From the NCBI GenBank assembly GCA_949519155.1, contig CATIQU010000005.1, positions 1 to 64,000 on the forward strand: DNA of 64,000 nt, in the 5' to 3' direction. The notes under the pieces were generated by a model. That model saw nothing but the letters and a program-made list of their open reading frames with translations. It searched no databases and had not been told where the DNA came from. How positions within the stretch are numbered: the first letter of the stretch is position 1; every line of letters starts with the position of its first letter. Positions 9,879 through 18,466 of this stretch are shown in pieces. A program made the position numbers and the translations under genes. This DNA comes from Polaribacter sp. SA4-10. GTDB taxonomy: Bacteria > Bacteroidota > Bacteroidia > Flavobacteriales > Flavobacteriaceae.

Positions 9879-10407
9879 AAACTTACAAATAGCAACCGTT
9901 GGCGGTGGATGTTTTTGGTGTACCGAAGCCGTTTTTCAAGAAGTAAGAGGCGTCGAAAAAGTAATTTCTGGCTATGCTGGAGGAGACGTCCCTGGAAGGC
10001 CCACCTACAGAGAAATTTGCTCAGGACTCACAGGTGCAGCAGAAGTCGTTCAAATTATGTTTGATACTACCCGCCTAACCTATGAAGCCCTTTTGGTTAT
10101 TTTTATGACCACACACGATCCAACTACGCTAAACAGACAAGGTGCAGACAGAGGCACTCAGTACCGATCTGTAATTTTTCACCACAATGCCAAACAACAA
10201 AAAATTGCACAAGAAGTCGTATCCCAATTGCAGCATTATTTTGAAGATCCGATTGTCACCGAAATGAGTGAAGCCCCTATCTTCTATGATGCAACACAAG
10301 AACATCAAGATTTTTACAAAAACAACAATGGACAAGGATATTGTACTTTTGTGATTGAACCAAAATTGGCGAAGCTAAGAAAACTACATGCCGATCTATT
10401 AAAATAA
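9871..10407 (+). CDS. msrA: peptide-methionine (S)-S-oxide reductase MsrA
   Basis: GGGCFWCTEAVF catalytic motif; overlaps the msrB 3' end by 8 nt. Confidence 0.96.
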   Translation: MPKNLQIATVGGGCFWCTEAVFQEVRGVEKVISGYAGGDVPGRPTYREICSGLTGAAEVVQIMFDTTRLTYEALLVIFMTTHDPTTLNRQGADRGTQYRSVIFHHNAKQQKIAQEVVSQLQHYFEDPIVTEMSEAPIFYDATQEHQDFYKNNNGQGYCTFVIEPKLAKLRKLHADLLK

Positions 10408-10449
10408 ACGAAACCACAGAATACCTGTAATCGTACTTTTGAAAGCCCT

Positions 10450-12006
10450 ATGAAGCTACAGCTAGAAAATACCTTTATCAACGAATTGCCAGCAGATACA
10501 AAGCTTGAAAACACCAGAAGGCAAGTAGAAAATGCAGTGTATTCTTTCGTTACACCGAAAAAAACAGCAAATCCAAAAGTACTCCATGTTTCACAAGAAA
10601 TGGCCGCAGAATTAGGGATTTTAGAAGAAGAGACAACCACCGAATTCTTTAAAAAAATCGTCACTGGAAATGAAGTATATCCAGAAACAAAACCCTTTGC
10701 AATGTGTTATGCAGGGCATCAATTTGGAAATTGGGCAGGACAATTGGGAGATGGACGTGCCATTAACCTCTTTGAAATCGCGCACCAAAACAAAAACTGG
10801 AAAGTACAATTAAAAGGTGCTGGCGAAACTCCCTACTCAAGAACCGCTGATGGGCTAGCCGTTTTAAGATCCTCCATCAGAGAATATTTATGTAGCGAAG
10901 CCATGTTTCATTTAGGAGTTCCAACAACTCGAGCATTGTCGTTAAGCCTTTCTGGAGATCAAGTATTGCGTGATGTTTTGTATGACGGAAATCCAGCCTA
11001 TGAAAAAGGAGCCATCGTAGCTAGAACAGCACCCTCATTTCTTCGCTTTGGAAATTATGAGATTTTTGCAGCAAGAAAAGACCTCAAAAATCTACAAATC
11101 TTATTAGATTATACCTTAAAACAACATTTTCCACAGATAGGAACCCCATCAAAGGAAAGTTATATCCAATTATTTAAAGCTGTTTCTGAAAACACCTTAG
11201 ACATGATTGTTCATTGGCAACGTGTGGGTTTTGTACATGGAGTCATGAATACCGACAACATGTCTATCCTAGGGCTCACAATCGATTATGGACCTTATGG
11301 GTGGTTGGAAGATTTCGATTTTGGCTGGACTCCCAACACAACAGACAATCAAAATAAACGCTACCGATATGGAAATCAACCAAATATGGGTTTATGGAAT
11401 TTATATCAGTTAGCAAATGCATTGTATCCCATTATTGAAGACGCAAAACCCTTAGAAACCATTTTAGATCAATATAAAATTGACTTTGAGCGTAAATCAT
11501 TCCAAATGATGCAATCGAAATTAGGGTTGCAACTTGTAGATAAAAACGACCTAAGTTTAATACAAGATTTGGAAGAAAATCTGCAATTGACCTCCACAGA
11601 CATGACAATTTTCTTTCGGTTATTGAGTAGTTTTACAACGGATACTGTAGGGCTGAAAATAGTTGAAGAAGCTTTTTACAACCTAAAGGATCTTACAAGT
11701 ACGACAAAGAGTAGTTGGAACCATTGGTTTGAGAAATACAAGATTCGACTGCAAAAAGAAACGCAATCTTACCAGCATCGAAAAGAAAAAATGGATGCCG
11801 TAAATCCGAAATATGTATTACGAAATTACATGGCACAGTTGGCAATTGACGCTGCAGACCAAAAAGACTACACACTCATAAACGAGTTGTTTGAACTGCT
11901 AAAAAAACCGTATTCAGAGCAACCAGAAAAAGAAAAATGGTTTGCAAAAAGACCCGATTGGGCAAACGATAAAGTAGGCTGCTCTATGTTATCTTGTAGT
12001 TCTTAA
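10450..12006 (+). CDS. selO: SelO/YdiU family protein adenylyltransferase
   Basis: CYAGHQFGNWAGQLGDGRA, KGAGETPYSRTADG, GVMNTDNMSILGLTIDYGPYG; C-terminus SCSS. Confidence 0.95.
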   Translation: MKLQLENTFINELPADTKLENTRRQVENAVYSFVTPKKTANPKVLHVSQEMAAELGILEEETTTEFFKKIVTGNEVYPETKPFAMCYAGHQFGNWAGQLGDGRAINLFEIAHQNKNWKVQLKGAGETPYSRTADGLAVLRSSIREYLCSEAMFHLGVPTTRALSLSLSGDQVLRDVLYDGNPAYEKGAIVARTAPSFLRFGNYEIFAARKDLKNLQILLDYTLKQHFPQIGTPSKESYIQLFKAVSENTLDMIVHWQRVGFVHGVMNTDNMSILGLTIDYGPYGWLEDFDFGWTPNTTDNQNKRYRYGNQPNMGLWNLYQLANALYPIIEDAKPLETILDQYKIDFERKSFQMMQSKLGLQLVDKNDLSLIQDLEENLQLTSTDMTIFFRLLSSFTTDTVGLKIVEEAFYNLKDLTSTTKSSWNHWFEKYKIRLQKETQSYQHRKEKMDAVNPKYVLRNYMAQLAIDAADQKDYTLINELFELLKKPYSEQPEKEKWFAKRPDWANDKVGCSMLSCSS

Positions 12007-12051
12007 CTTTAAAAAAGTAGTATTTTAGTAGTCTCGATTTTTACCTTATCA

Positions 12052-13074
12052 ATGATTCACGAACTCAAAGAAATTATTTTACAAGCAAAAAGCAACCAAG
12101 ACAAGCAGTTGAAAAACGTGTTGGTAACTGTGGTGGACTTGGAGGGTTCTTCTTACAGAAAACCCGGGGTTCGTATGCTAATTTCTGAGGATGAGAAAAT
12201 GACTGGAGCCGTGAGCGGTGGCTGTGTAGAAAAAGAAATTCTTCACAGAAGTAAGTCTGTTTTTCAAAAAAGAGAGGCAAAAATAATCACCTATGACGGA
12301 CGGTATAAACTGGGCTGCGAAGGAATTTTATATATTTTAATCGAACCTTTTTTTATTACAGATGCATTTTATAAAAGATTTTCTGAAGCCATTCTGGACA
12401 GAGAGTCTTTAAAAATTGAAGCGTTCTTCACCAAAGAAGACGAAGCTACAGGTTATTTTGGATCTATATTTACTTTTCAAAACTCAGAAGACTTTTCATT
12501 CACTAAAAAAATAAATACAAAAACAACGTCTAGACTAGCATCCTTTCAACAAAATATAAAACCCGCCTTTCGTTTACTCATTATTGGTGCAGAACACGAT
12601 GCGCTAAAACTATCTGAAATGGCAGTATTATTAGGTTGGCAAGTAGATATTGTTACCTCTATAAAAGACCCTAAAAGTAGCCTTGATTTCCCAGGAATCA
12701 ATTCAGTAGTTGGCAGTACTCCTGAAATGCTCGATTTTTCTAAAATTGATGCAAATACTGGAATCGTAATTATGAACCATAGTTTCGCACAAGATTTAAA
12801 ATATGTGCTGCAGTTAATAGATAAAAAACCCGCCTATTTAGGTGTTTTAGGCGCAGCAAAAAGGCGTGATAAAATGTTTAACGAGCTTTTTGAATATAAT
12901 TCAGAAATTTCAGAAACCTTTTTAGAAAGTATTTTTACTCCTGCGGGATTGAATTTGGGTGCACAAACACCAGAGGAAATTGCACTTTCTATCTTAGCAG
13001 AAATTTTAGCAACCATAAAAAACAAAACACCCAATTCCTTGAAAGAAATCACAGGAAATATACACACAACCTAA
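12052..13074 (+). CDS. XdhC family protein (molybdenum cofactor insertion/maturation)
   Basis: SSYRKPGVRMLI, GAVSGGCVEKEI, Rossmann domain; GAAKRRDKM. Confidence 0.92.
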   Translation: MIHELKEIILQAKSNQDKQLKNVLVTVVDLEGSSYRKPGVRMLISEDEKMTGAVSGGCVEKEILHRSKSVFQKREAKIITYDGRYKLGCEGILYILIEPFFITDAFYKRFSEAILDRESLKIEAFFTKEDEATGYFGSIFTFQNSEDFSFTKKINTKTTSRLASFQQNIKPAFRLLIIGAEHDALKLSEMAVLLGWQVDIVTSIKDPKSSLDFPGINSVVGSTPEMLDFSKIDANTGIVIMNHSFAQDLKYVLQLIDKKPAYLGVLGAAKRRDKMFNELFEYNSEISETFLESIFTPAGLNLGAQTPEEIALSILAEILATIKNKTPNSLKEITGNIHTT

Positions 13075-13076
13075 CG

Positions 13077-13667
13077 ATGCGATTGGCAATTCTCATTTTG
13101 GCTGCTGGCAAAGCTTCTCGTATGGGGGCCATAAAACAATTGTTAAAAGTGGATGGAACTACGCTTTTAGAAAGCGCAATCTCCAATTCAAAAAAACTAA
13201 AAAAGAGTACTGTTATCTGTGTTTTGGGTGCACATGCTACCGAAATTAAAAAAACCATCGATCTAAAATCTGTAGCTTTTACAATCAATAAAGACTATAC
13301 AAAAGGATTAAGTTCCAGTATTATAGCAGGCATAAAATACATACAGAAACAAGAGATTCAATTTGATGGACTCTTCATTCAATTGGCAGATCAGCCAGCG
13401 ATTAAAGTCGCCTATTACCAAGAAATGGTGGCGCTATTTTCAAAAGAGAAAACAAAAATTATAGCAGCAAATTATGGGAATAAACATGGCGTTCCTGCCA
13501 TTTTTCCAAAGGCATTTATCAACGATTTACTAAAAATTACAGGAGACAAAGGCGCAAAAGAGTTTCTTCAAAAAAATAAAAAAGACATTATTTCTCCAGA
13601 AGCAAACGTTAATTTATTGGATATTGATACGCCCGAAGATTATAACACATATATAAATAAGCGTTAA
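13077..13667 (+). CDS. nucleotidyltransferase family protein (MocA/MobA-like)
   Basis: LAAGKASRMGAIKQLLKVDG nucleotidyltransferase signature; FIQLADQPAI. Confidence 0.9.
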   Translation: MRLAILILAAGKASRMGAIKQLLKVDGTTLLESAISNSKKLKKSTVICVLGAHATEIKKTIDLKSVAFTINKDYTKGLSSSIIAGIKYIQKQEIQFDGLFIQLADQPAIKVAYYQEMVALFSKEKTKIIAANYGNKHGVPAIFPKAFINDLLKITGDKGAKEFLQKNKKDIISPEANVNLLDIDTPEDYNTYINKR

Positions 13668-13713
13668 AAGTTTACTTTTATCGTATTATTAAGAGAATAT
13701 AAAACTTTAAACT

Positions 13714-14097
13714 ATGAATGAAATTGCATTGGTATTTGCAGCCTTTTTAGGTGCAACAGGAATTATTTTTGGTGCTTTTGGTGCGCATTTCTTAAAGAAA
13801 AAACTGACTGTAGAACAATTACAAAGTTTTGAGACAGGTGTAAAGTATCAAATGTACCATGCCATTGTATTGCTTGTTTTGGGGCTCCAATTAGAATTCG
13901 ATTCGACCTTAAAAGGCTGCATCTTTCTTTTACTGATCATTGGAACTTTTTTATTTTCTTTTTCAATTTATGGGTTGGTACTTTCCAGTGCAAGAAATAA
14001 AAAAATCCGCTTCTTAGGTCCAATGACTCCTTTCGGCGGATTGTTATTAGTTTTGGGATGGGGACTATTGATGTACCTCTTTCTTTTAGCACTCTAA
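13714..14097 (+). CDS. DUF423 family membrane protein
   Basis: GATGIIFGAFGAHFLKKKL...GVKYQMYHAIVLL, LGPMTPFGGLLLVLGW. Confidence 0.9.
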   Translation: MNEIALVFAAFLGATGIIFGAFGAHFLKKKLTVEQLQSFETGVKYQMYHAIVLLVLGLQLEFDSTLKGCIFLLLIIGTFLFSFSIYGLVLSSARNKKIRFLGPMTPFGGLLLVLGWGLLMYLFLLAL

Positions 14098-14134
14098 TCT
14101 AATCAAAACAAGATTTATACACATTGTTCTTTTT

Positions 14135-14887
14135 TTAAAGAGAGGTTCCTCCGTCTAAAGTAATGGTTTGACCGGTCATGAATTTGGTATTGTCAGACGC
14201 CAACCAAACAACAGCATCTGCAATTTCAGCCGCTTTCCCATACCGTCTCATTGGAATAACACTCTTTAAAACTGAATCCATTTCTGGCTTAGCGTTAATG
14301 AGCTGCGTTAATAAAGCCGACTCTGTATATCCGGGGCAAACCGCATTTACACGTATGTTTTTAGTCGCATATTCCATCGCTACCGATTTTGTCATTCCAA
14401 CAACGGCAAATTTACTTGCACTGTAACTTATATTGTTCGGAGAAGCTTTTAAACCTGCTAAAGAAGCAATGTTTACAATATTACCACCTCCTTGTTTTAA
14501 AAACTGTACCAGAGCAACTTTCATACAATAAAAGACACCAGTTTGATTTACGGCAATGACCTTGTCCCAATCTTTTAATGTTGATTGGTGTGTTCTCAGT
14601 AAATTAGGTCCAATTCCGGCATTGTTTACAATGACATCCAACCTTCCAAATTCTTTCACAGTTTGTGCAACTAAGTTTTCTACGGCTTCAAAACTGGTAA
14701 CATCTGCTGGTATTGAGATTGCTTTGCCTCCGTCCTTTATGATGGTCGCTACTACTTCTTTTGCTCCTGCTTCTTGTCGATCAGAAACAACAACGGTTGC
14801 TCCAAATTTCGCAAAGTGAATTGCTGTTGCTTTTCCGATTCCTGATCCTGCGCCTGTAACAATGACGATTTTATTTTTTACTTCCAT
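14135..14887 (-). CDS. SDR family oxidoreductase
   Basis: TGAGSGIGKA, NNAG, YSASKFAV and GGTSL C-terminus. Confidence 0.94.
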   Translation of the reverse strand: MEVKNKIVIVTGAGSGIGKATAIHFAKFGATVVVSDRQEAGAKEVVATIIKDGGKAISIPADVTSFEAVENLVAQTVKEFGRLDVIVNNAGIGPNLLRTHQSTLKDWDKVIAVNQTGVFYCMKVALVQFLKQGGGNIVNIASLAGLKASPNNISYSASKFAVVGMTKSVAMEYATKNIRVNAVCPGYTESALLTQLINAKPEMDSVLKSVIPMRRYGKAAEIADAVVWLASDNTKFMTGQTITLDGGTSL

Positions 14888-14889
14888 AC

Positions 14890-15270
14890 TTATTTACAAA
14901 ATATTAGTTTTGAATTAGACAATGCGGATGCTCTTAGTGCACTCGGATACTCTTTCATTTGCAACAACTTAAAAAATTCGTTTTTACTTGCATATTTTAC
15001 AATCAAAACCTCATCCCATAATTGCGCCTCTTTGTCGCCTATAATTGTAGCCAACGGTTTACCTTTAAAAATGATGGTAGCTTGTATTTGTAAAAAAAAT
15101 GGAATTGCAGCTTCCATGTATGCTTTATAGGTTTCTTTGCCTGATTTCCCAGTTTCAGAAATGCATCCTTTATATTGGAGATAATTCATCATGAAAACAG
15201 GACTATTTTCATCAAAATTTGATAAAACACTCAATCCCTCATTATTCAATTCTTGATGATTATCGTTCAT
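14890..15270 (-). CDS. hypothetical protein, possibly DUF1330/ferredoxin-like dimeric barrel
   Basis: ORF in operon context; FMMNYLQYK...LWDEVLIVKYASKNEFFKLLQ resembles small dimeric alpha/beta barrels. Confidence 0.55.
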   Translation of the reverse strand: MNDNHQELNNEGLSVLSNFDENSPVFMMNYLQYKGCISETGKSGKETYKAYMEAAIPFFLQIQATIIFKGKPLATIIGDKEAQLWDEVLIVKYASKNEFFKLLQMKEYPSALRASALSNSKLIFCK

Positions 15271-15272
15271 TT

Positions 15273-16331
15273 TTAGTCAATTTCGTTCGTTTTTATCGAC
15301 TTTACGGCTAATTTACAGCACAATTCGGCTGCTTTATTCAAATTCGCAAAACGTGGATCTGTTGTCCAACCTTGTTGATATCGATAATAAATTTGTTGTG
15401 CTATTACAGCGATTTTAAACAATCCGTACACATAATAAAACACAAGATTGTTAATGGATCTTCCAGATTTTTCTGCATACATTTTTGCAATTTCACTTCG
15501 TATAGGGTTGCCTTCAAATACAGTAGGTGATGGAATTCCTTGTTTTACAAAATCGTGATCGGTTGCTACAGTCCAATATCCTAGGGAAGTACCTAAATCC
15601 ATTAAAGGATCTCCTAACGTTGCCATTTCCCAATCTAAAATAGCAGTAACCTCTTGCCATGAATTATCTTTAAAAACAACATTATCGTACTTATAATCGT
15701 TATGAATTAAACAATGATCGTAATTTGTTGGTTGATTTTCTTCCATCCATTGCATTACAAGTTCTGCTTCTGGGTATTCGTCTGTTTTCGCTTTCAAATA
15801 CTGCTTTCCCCAATTGGTCACTTGCCTTGCTACATAGCCTTCTGGCTTTCCTAAGCCTGACAATCCGATTGCTTTGTAATCTACACGATGCAAAGCAACC
15901 AAGGTATCTAACCAAGAATTTGCAATGGTTTTATATTCTTTGGATATGATTTTTCTTTGTTTTGCTTCTTTGAAGTTTAAAATGATGCCTTCCACTTTTT
16001 CCATTACGTAAAATGGACTTCCTAAAATAGTTTCATCTTCTGAAAATGCATGCATTTTTGGTACTTTCGGAAAAGCGGTTTCCAAACCACGTTGTACTTT
16101 AAACTCACGTCCCATATCATGGCCTCTTTTGATCGCGCCAATCGGAGGTTTCCTTAATACATATTCTTTATTTTCAATTCGTAATAGATAGGTTAAATTA
16201 GAGAAACCGTGGGTAAACTGCTCCACATGCAAGTCACTTTCCACCGAATTGATTAAATGCTGTTCTTGTAAGAATTTCTTCAACAAAACCGTATTAAGTT
16301 CCTCTCCTTTTCGAACGTTTTGATGCTCCAT
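15273..16331 (-). CDS. phosphotransferase family protein, ACAD10/11-type APH kinase domain
   Basis: FTHGFSNLTYLLRIENKEYVLRKPPIG, CLIHNDYKYDNVVF, AILDWEMATLGDPLMDL. Confidence 0.94.
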   Translation of the reverse strand: MEHQNVRKGEELNTVLLKKFLQEQHLINSVESDLHVEQFTHGFSNLTYLLRIENKEYVLRKPPIGAIKRGHDMGREFKVQRGLETAFPKVPKMHAFSEDETILGSPFYVMEKVEGIILNFKEAKQRKIISKEYKTIANSWLDTLVALHRVDYKAIGLSGLGKPEGYVARQVTNWGKQYLKAKTDEYPEAELVMQWMEENQPTNYDHCLIHNDYKYDNVVFKDNSWQEVTAILDWEMATLGDPLMDLGTSLGYWTVATDHDFVKQGIPSPTVFEGNPIRSEIAKMYAEKSGRSINNLVFYYVYGLFKIAVIAQQIYYRYQQGWTTDPRFANLNKAAELCCKLAVKSIKTNEID

Positions 16332-16333
16332 TT

Positions 16334-17551
16334 TTATTGATTTCCGTATTTCTTAATACAACTTTTCCCTAGTTGATACATGTGTACTTCATCGGGTCCG
16401 TCTGCCAAACGCAGCATTCTTGCAATGGCAAAATAATGTGGTAAGTAGGTGTCTGGCCCCACTCCTTTGCCTCCCAAAATTTGCATGGCACGGTCAATGA
16501 CTTTTAACGCCATATTGGGTGCTACAATTTTAATCATTGCAATGATATCTTTTGCGGCTTTGTTGCCCAATTTATCCATTTTATCTGCAGCAGACAGCGT
16601 TAATAATCTTGCTTGTTCTATGTCACATTGCGACAATGCAATTTCATGACGTATGCTGCTATACTCGTAAAACTTCTTTCCAAAAGTGGCTCTTTCTAAA
16701 GTTCTTTGAGACATGGTTTCTAGGGCATATTGTGCCATGCCTACCAATCGCATACAATGGTGAATTCGACCTGGCCCTAGGCGTCCTTGTGCAATTTCGA
16801 AACCCCTACCTTCTCCTAAAATTAAGTTTTCTTTGGGTACGCGAACATTGGTCAACTGAATTTCTGCGTGTCCTTCTGGTGAGTCATAAAATCCTAAAAC
16901 CGAAAGTGGTCTGATGATTTCTAACCCGGGGGTATCCATCGATACCAACACCATGCTTTGCTGCTCGTGTCTTGCCGCATTTACATCGGTTTTCCCCATG
17001 ACAATCGCCACTTTACAGTGGGGATCCATGGCGCCTGAAGACCACCATTTTCTTCCATTAATAACGTATTCATCTCCATCTAATTCGATGGAAGTTTCAA
17101 TATTGGTTGCATCGGATGAAGCTACCTCTGGTTCTGTCATTAAAAACGCAGAACGGATTTCGCCATTCATTAAAGGTGTCAACCATTTTTCTTTTTGAGC
17201 CGTGTTTCCGTATTTCGCTAAAACCTCCATGTTTCCAGTATCTGGTGCAGAACAGTTAAAAATTTCTGAAATCCAGATTTTTTCTCCCATAATTTCTGCC
17301 AAGGGTGCATATTCTAAATTGGTCAATCCTGGGCTTAAATCACCATAATTATTTGGCAAGAATAAGTTCCACAAACCAGCTTCTTTCGCTTTCTGCTTCA
17401 ACATTTCTGTCTGTGGAAAACGTTGCCACATGTTCTTAGGATCACTTTGAAAAGCAATGTATGCTGCTTCTACGGGTACAATATGTTCTTCAATAAAAGC
17501 TCTTAACCTTTGTTGTAATTCTATAGATTTAGTTGAGTATTCGAAATTCAT
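16334..17551 (-). CDS. acyl-CoA dehydrogenase family protein (ACAD10/11 C-terminal-like)
   Basis: [59 protein letters not shown]...MWQRFP N-terminus. Confidence 0.95.
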   Translation of the reverse strand: MNFEYSTKSIELQQRLRAFIEEHIVPVEAAYIAFQSDPKNMWQRFPQTEMLKQKAKEAGLWNLFLPNNYGDLSPGLTNLEYAPLAEIMGEKIWISEIFNCSAPDTGNMEVLAKYGNTAQKEKWLTPLMNGEIRSAFLMTEPEVASSDATNIETSIELDGDEYVINGRKWWSSGAMDPHCKVAIVMGKTDVNAARHEQQSMVLVSMDTPGLEIIRPLSVLGFYDSPEGHAEIQLTNVRVPKENLILGEGRGFEIAQGRLGPGRIHHCMRLVGMAQYALETMSQRTLERATFGKKFYEYSSIRHEIALSQCDIEQARLLTLSAADKMDKLGNKAAKDIIAMIKIVAPNMALKVIDRAMQILGGKGVGPDTYLPHYFAIARMLRLADGPDEVHMYQLGKSCIKKYGNQ

Positions 17552-17689
17552 AGTTGAAAATTATTTAAACAGACGAAAGTCTATACTTAGTTATAACTGA
17601 ATTATCATTTTTAGTTTCCATTTCTTTTTGCCACATAAACACATCGCTAATACGATCTGTTTATATAGGGGTCATTTTATAAATTAACG

Positions 17690-18466
17690 CTACCCTGCAA
17701 TCATATAACCGCCATCTGCGGTGTAGACGCCTCCTGTCATATATCCGCCGGCATCGGAAGCTAACAAACATGCCAAGCCGACCATTTCTTCTGGCATACC
17801 CATGCGTTCACTTGGGAGTGTTTTTTGAATTTTTCCGAGTATTTTTTCGTTTTGCCAAAGTGCTGCACTAAATTTTGTTTTAATCAAACCTGGACAAACG
17901 GCATTGACACGAATTCCATGTTTTCCCCATTCTTTTGCCTGATTTTTTGACAACATTAAAATGGCTGCTTTACTGGTGCTGTAAATCCCTAAGCCCAAAC
18001 CTGGCGTGAGTGCTTCTACGGAAGCAATATTTATAATACTCCCATTTTTATGGGCTTGCAAATGTGGCAATACAAGATTTGACAAACTCCAAGGTGCTTT
18101 TACATTTACCTCCATAATTTTATCAAAAATAGCTGGATCTACTTCTTCAATAGGTCCGAAAACAGGATTGATTGCAGCATTATTTACTAAGATATCAATG
18201 CGTCCAAAAGCAGTAATTGTTTGTACTACCAAGTTTTCTCGCTGGTCTGATTTCCCTATATGACAGGCAATTCCAACAGCTTTCAATCCTGCTGCTTGAA
18301 ATTCATTGGCAACGGCATCACAAGCTTCTTGACTTCTGCTTGAAATGACTACTTGCGCGCCATTTTCTGCCAACCCTTTGGCAATTGCTTTCCCAATTCC
18401 TTTACTCGATCCTGTGATAATCGCTACTTTACCTTCTAAATTAAATTGCTTCGAAATTGATGTCAT
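17690..18466 (-). CDS. SDR family oxidoreductase
   Basis: TGSSKGIGKAIA, NNAA, YSTSKAAI, C-terminal DGGYMIAG. Confidence 0.94.
   Translation of the reverse strand: MTSISKQFNLEGKVAIITGSSKGIGKAIAKGLAENGAQVVISSRSQEACDAVANEFQAAGLKAVGIACHIGKSDQRENLVVQTITAFGRIDILVNNAAINPVFGPIEEVDPAIFDKIMEVNVKAPWSLSNLVLPHLQAHKNGSIINIASVEALTPGLGLGIYSTSKAAILMLSKNQAKEWGKHGIRVNAVCPGLIKTKFSAALWQNEKILGKIQKTLPSERMGMPEEMVGLACLLASDAGGYMTGGVYTADGGYMIAG

Noticed and set aside
16449-17198. Plus-strand ORFs 16449-16649, 16552-16914 and 16914-17198
   Set aside because: They lie wholly antisense to a clear acyl-CoA dehydrogenase gene; their translations lack recognisable motifs.
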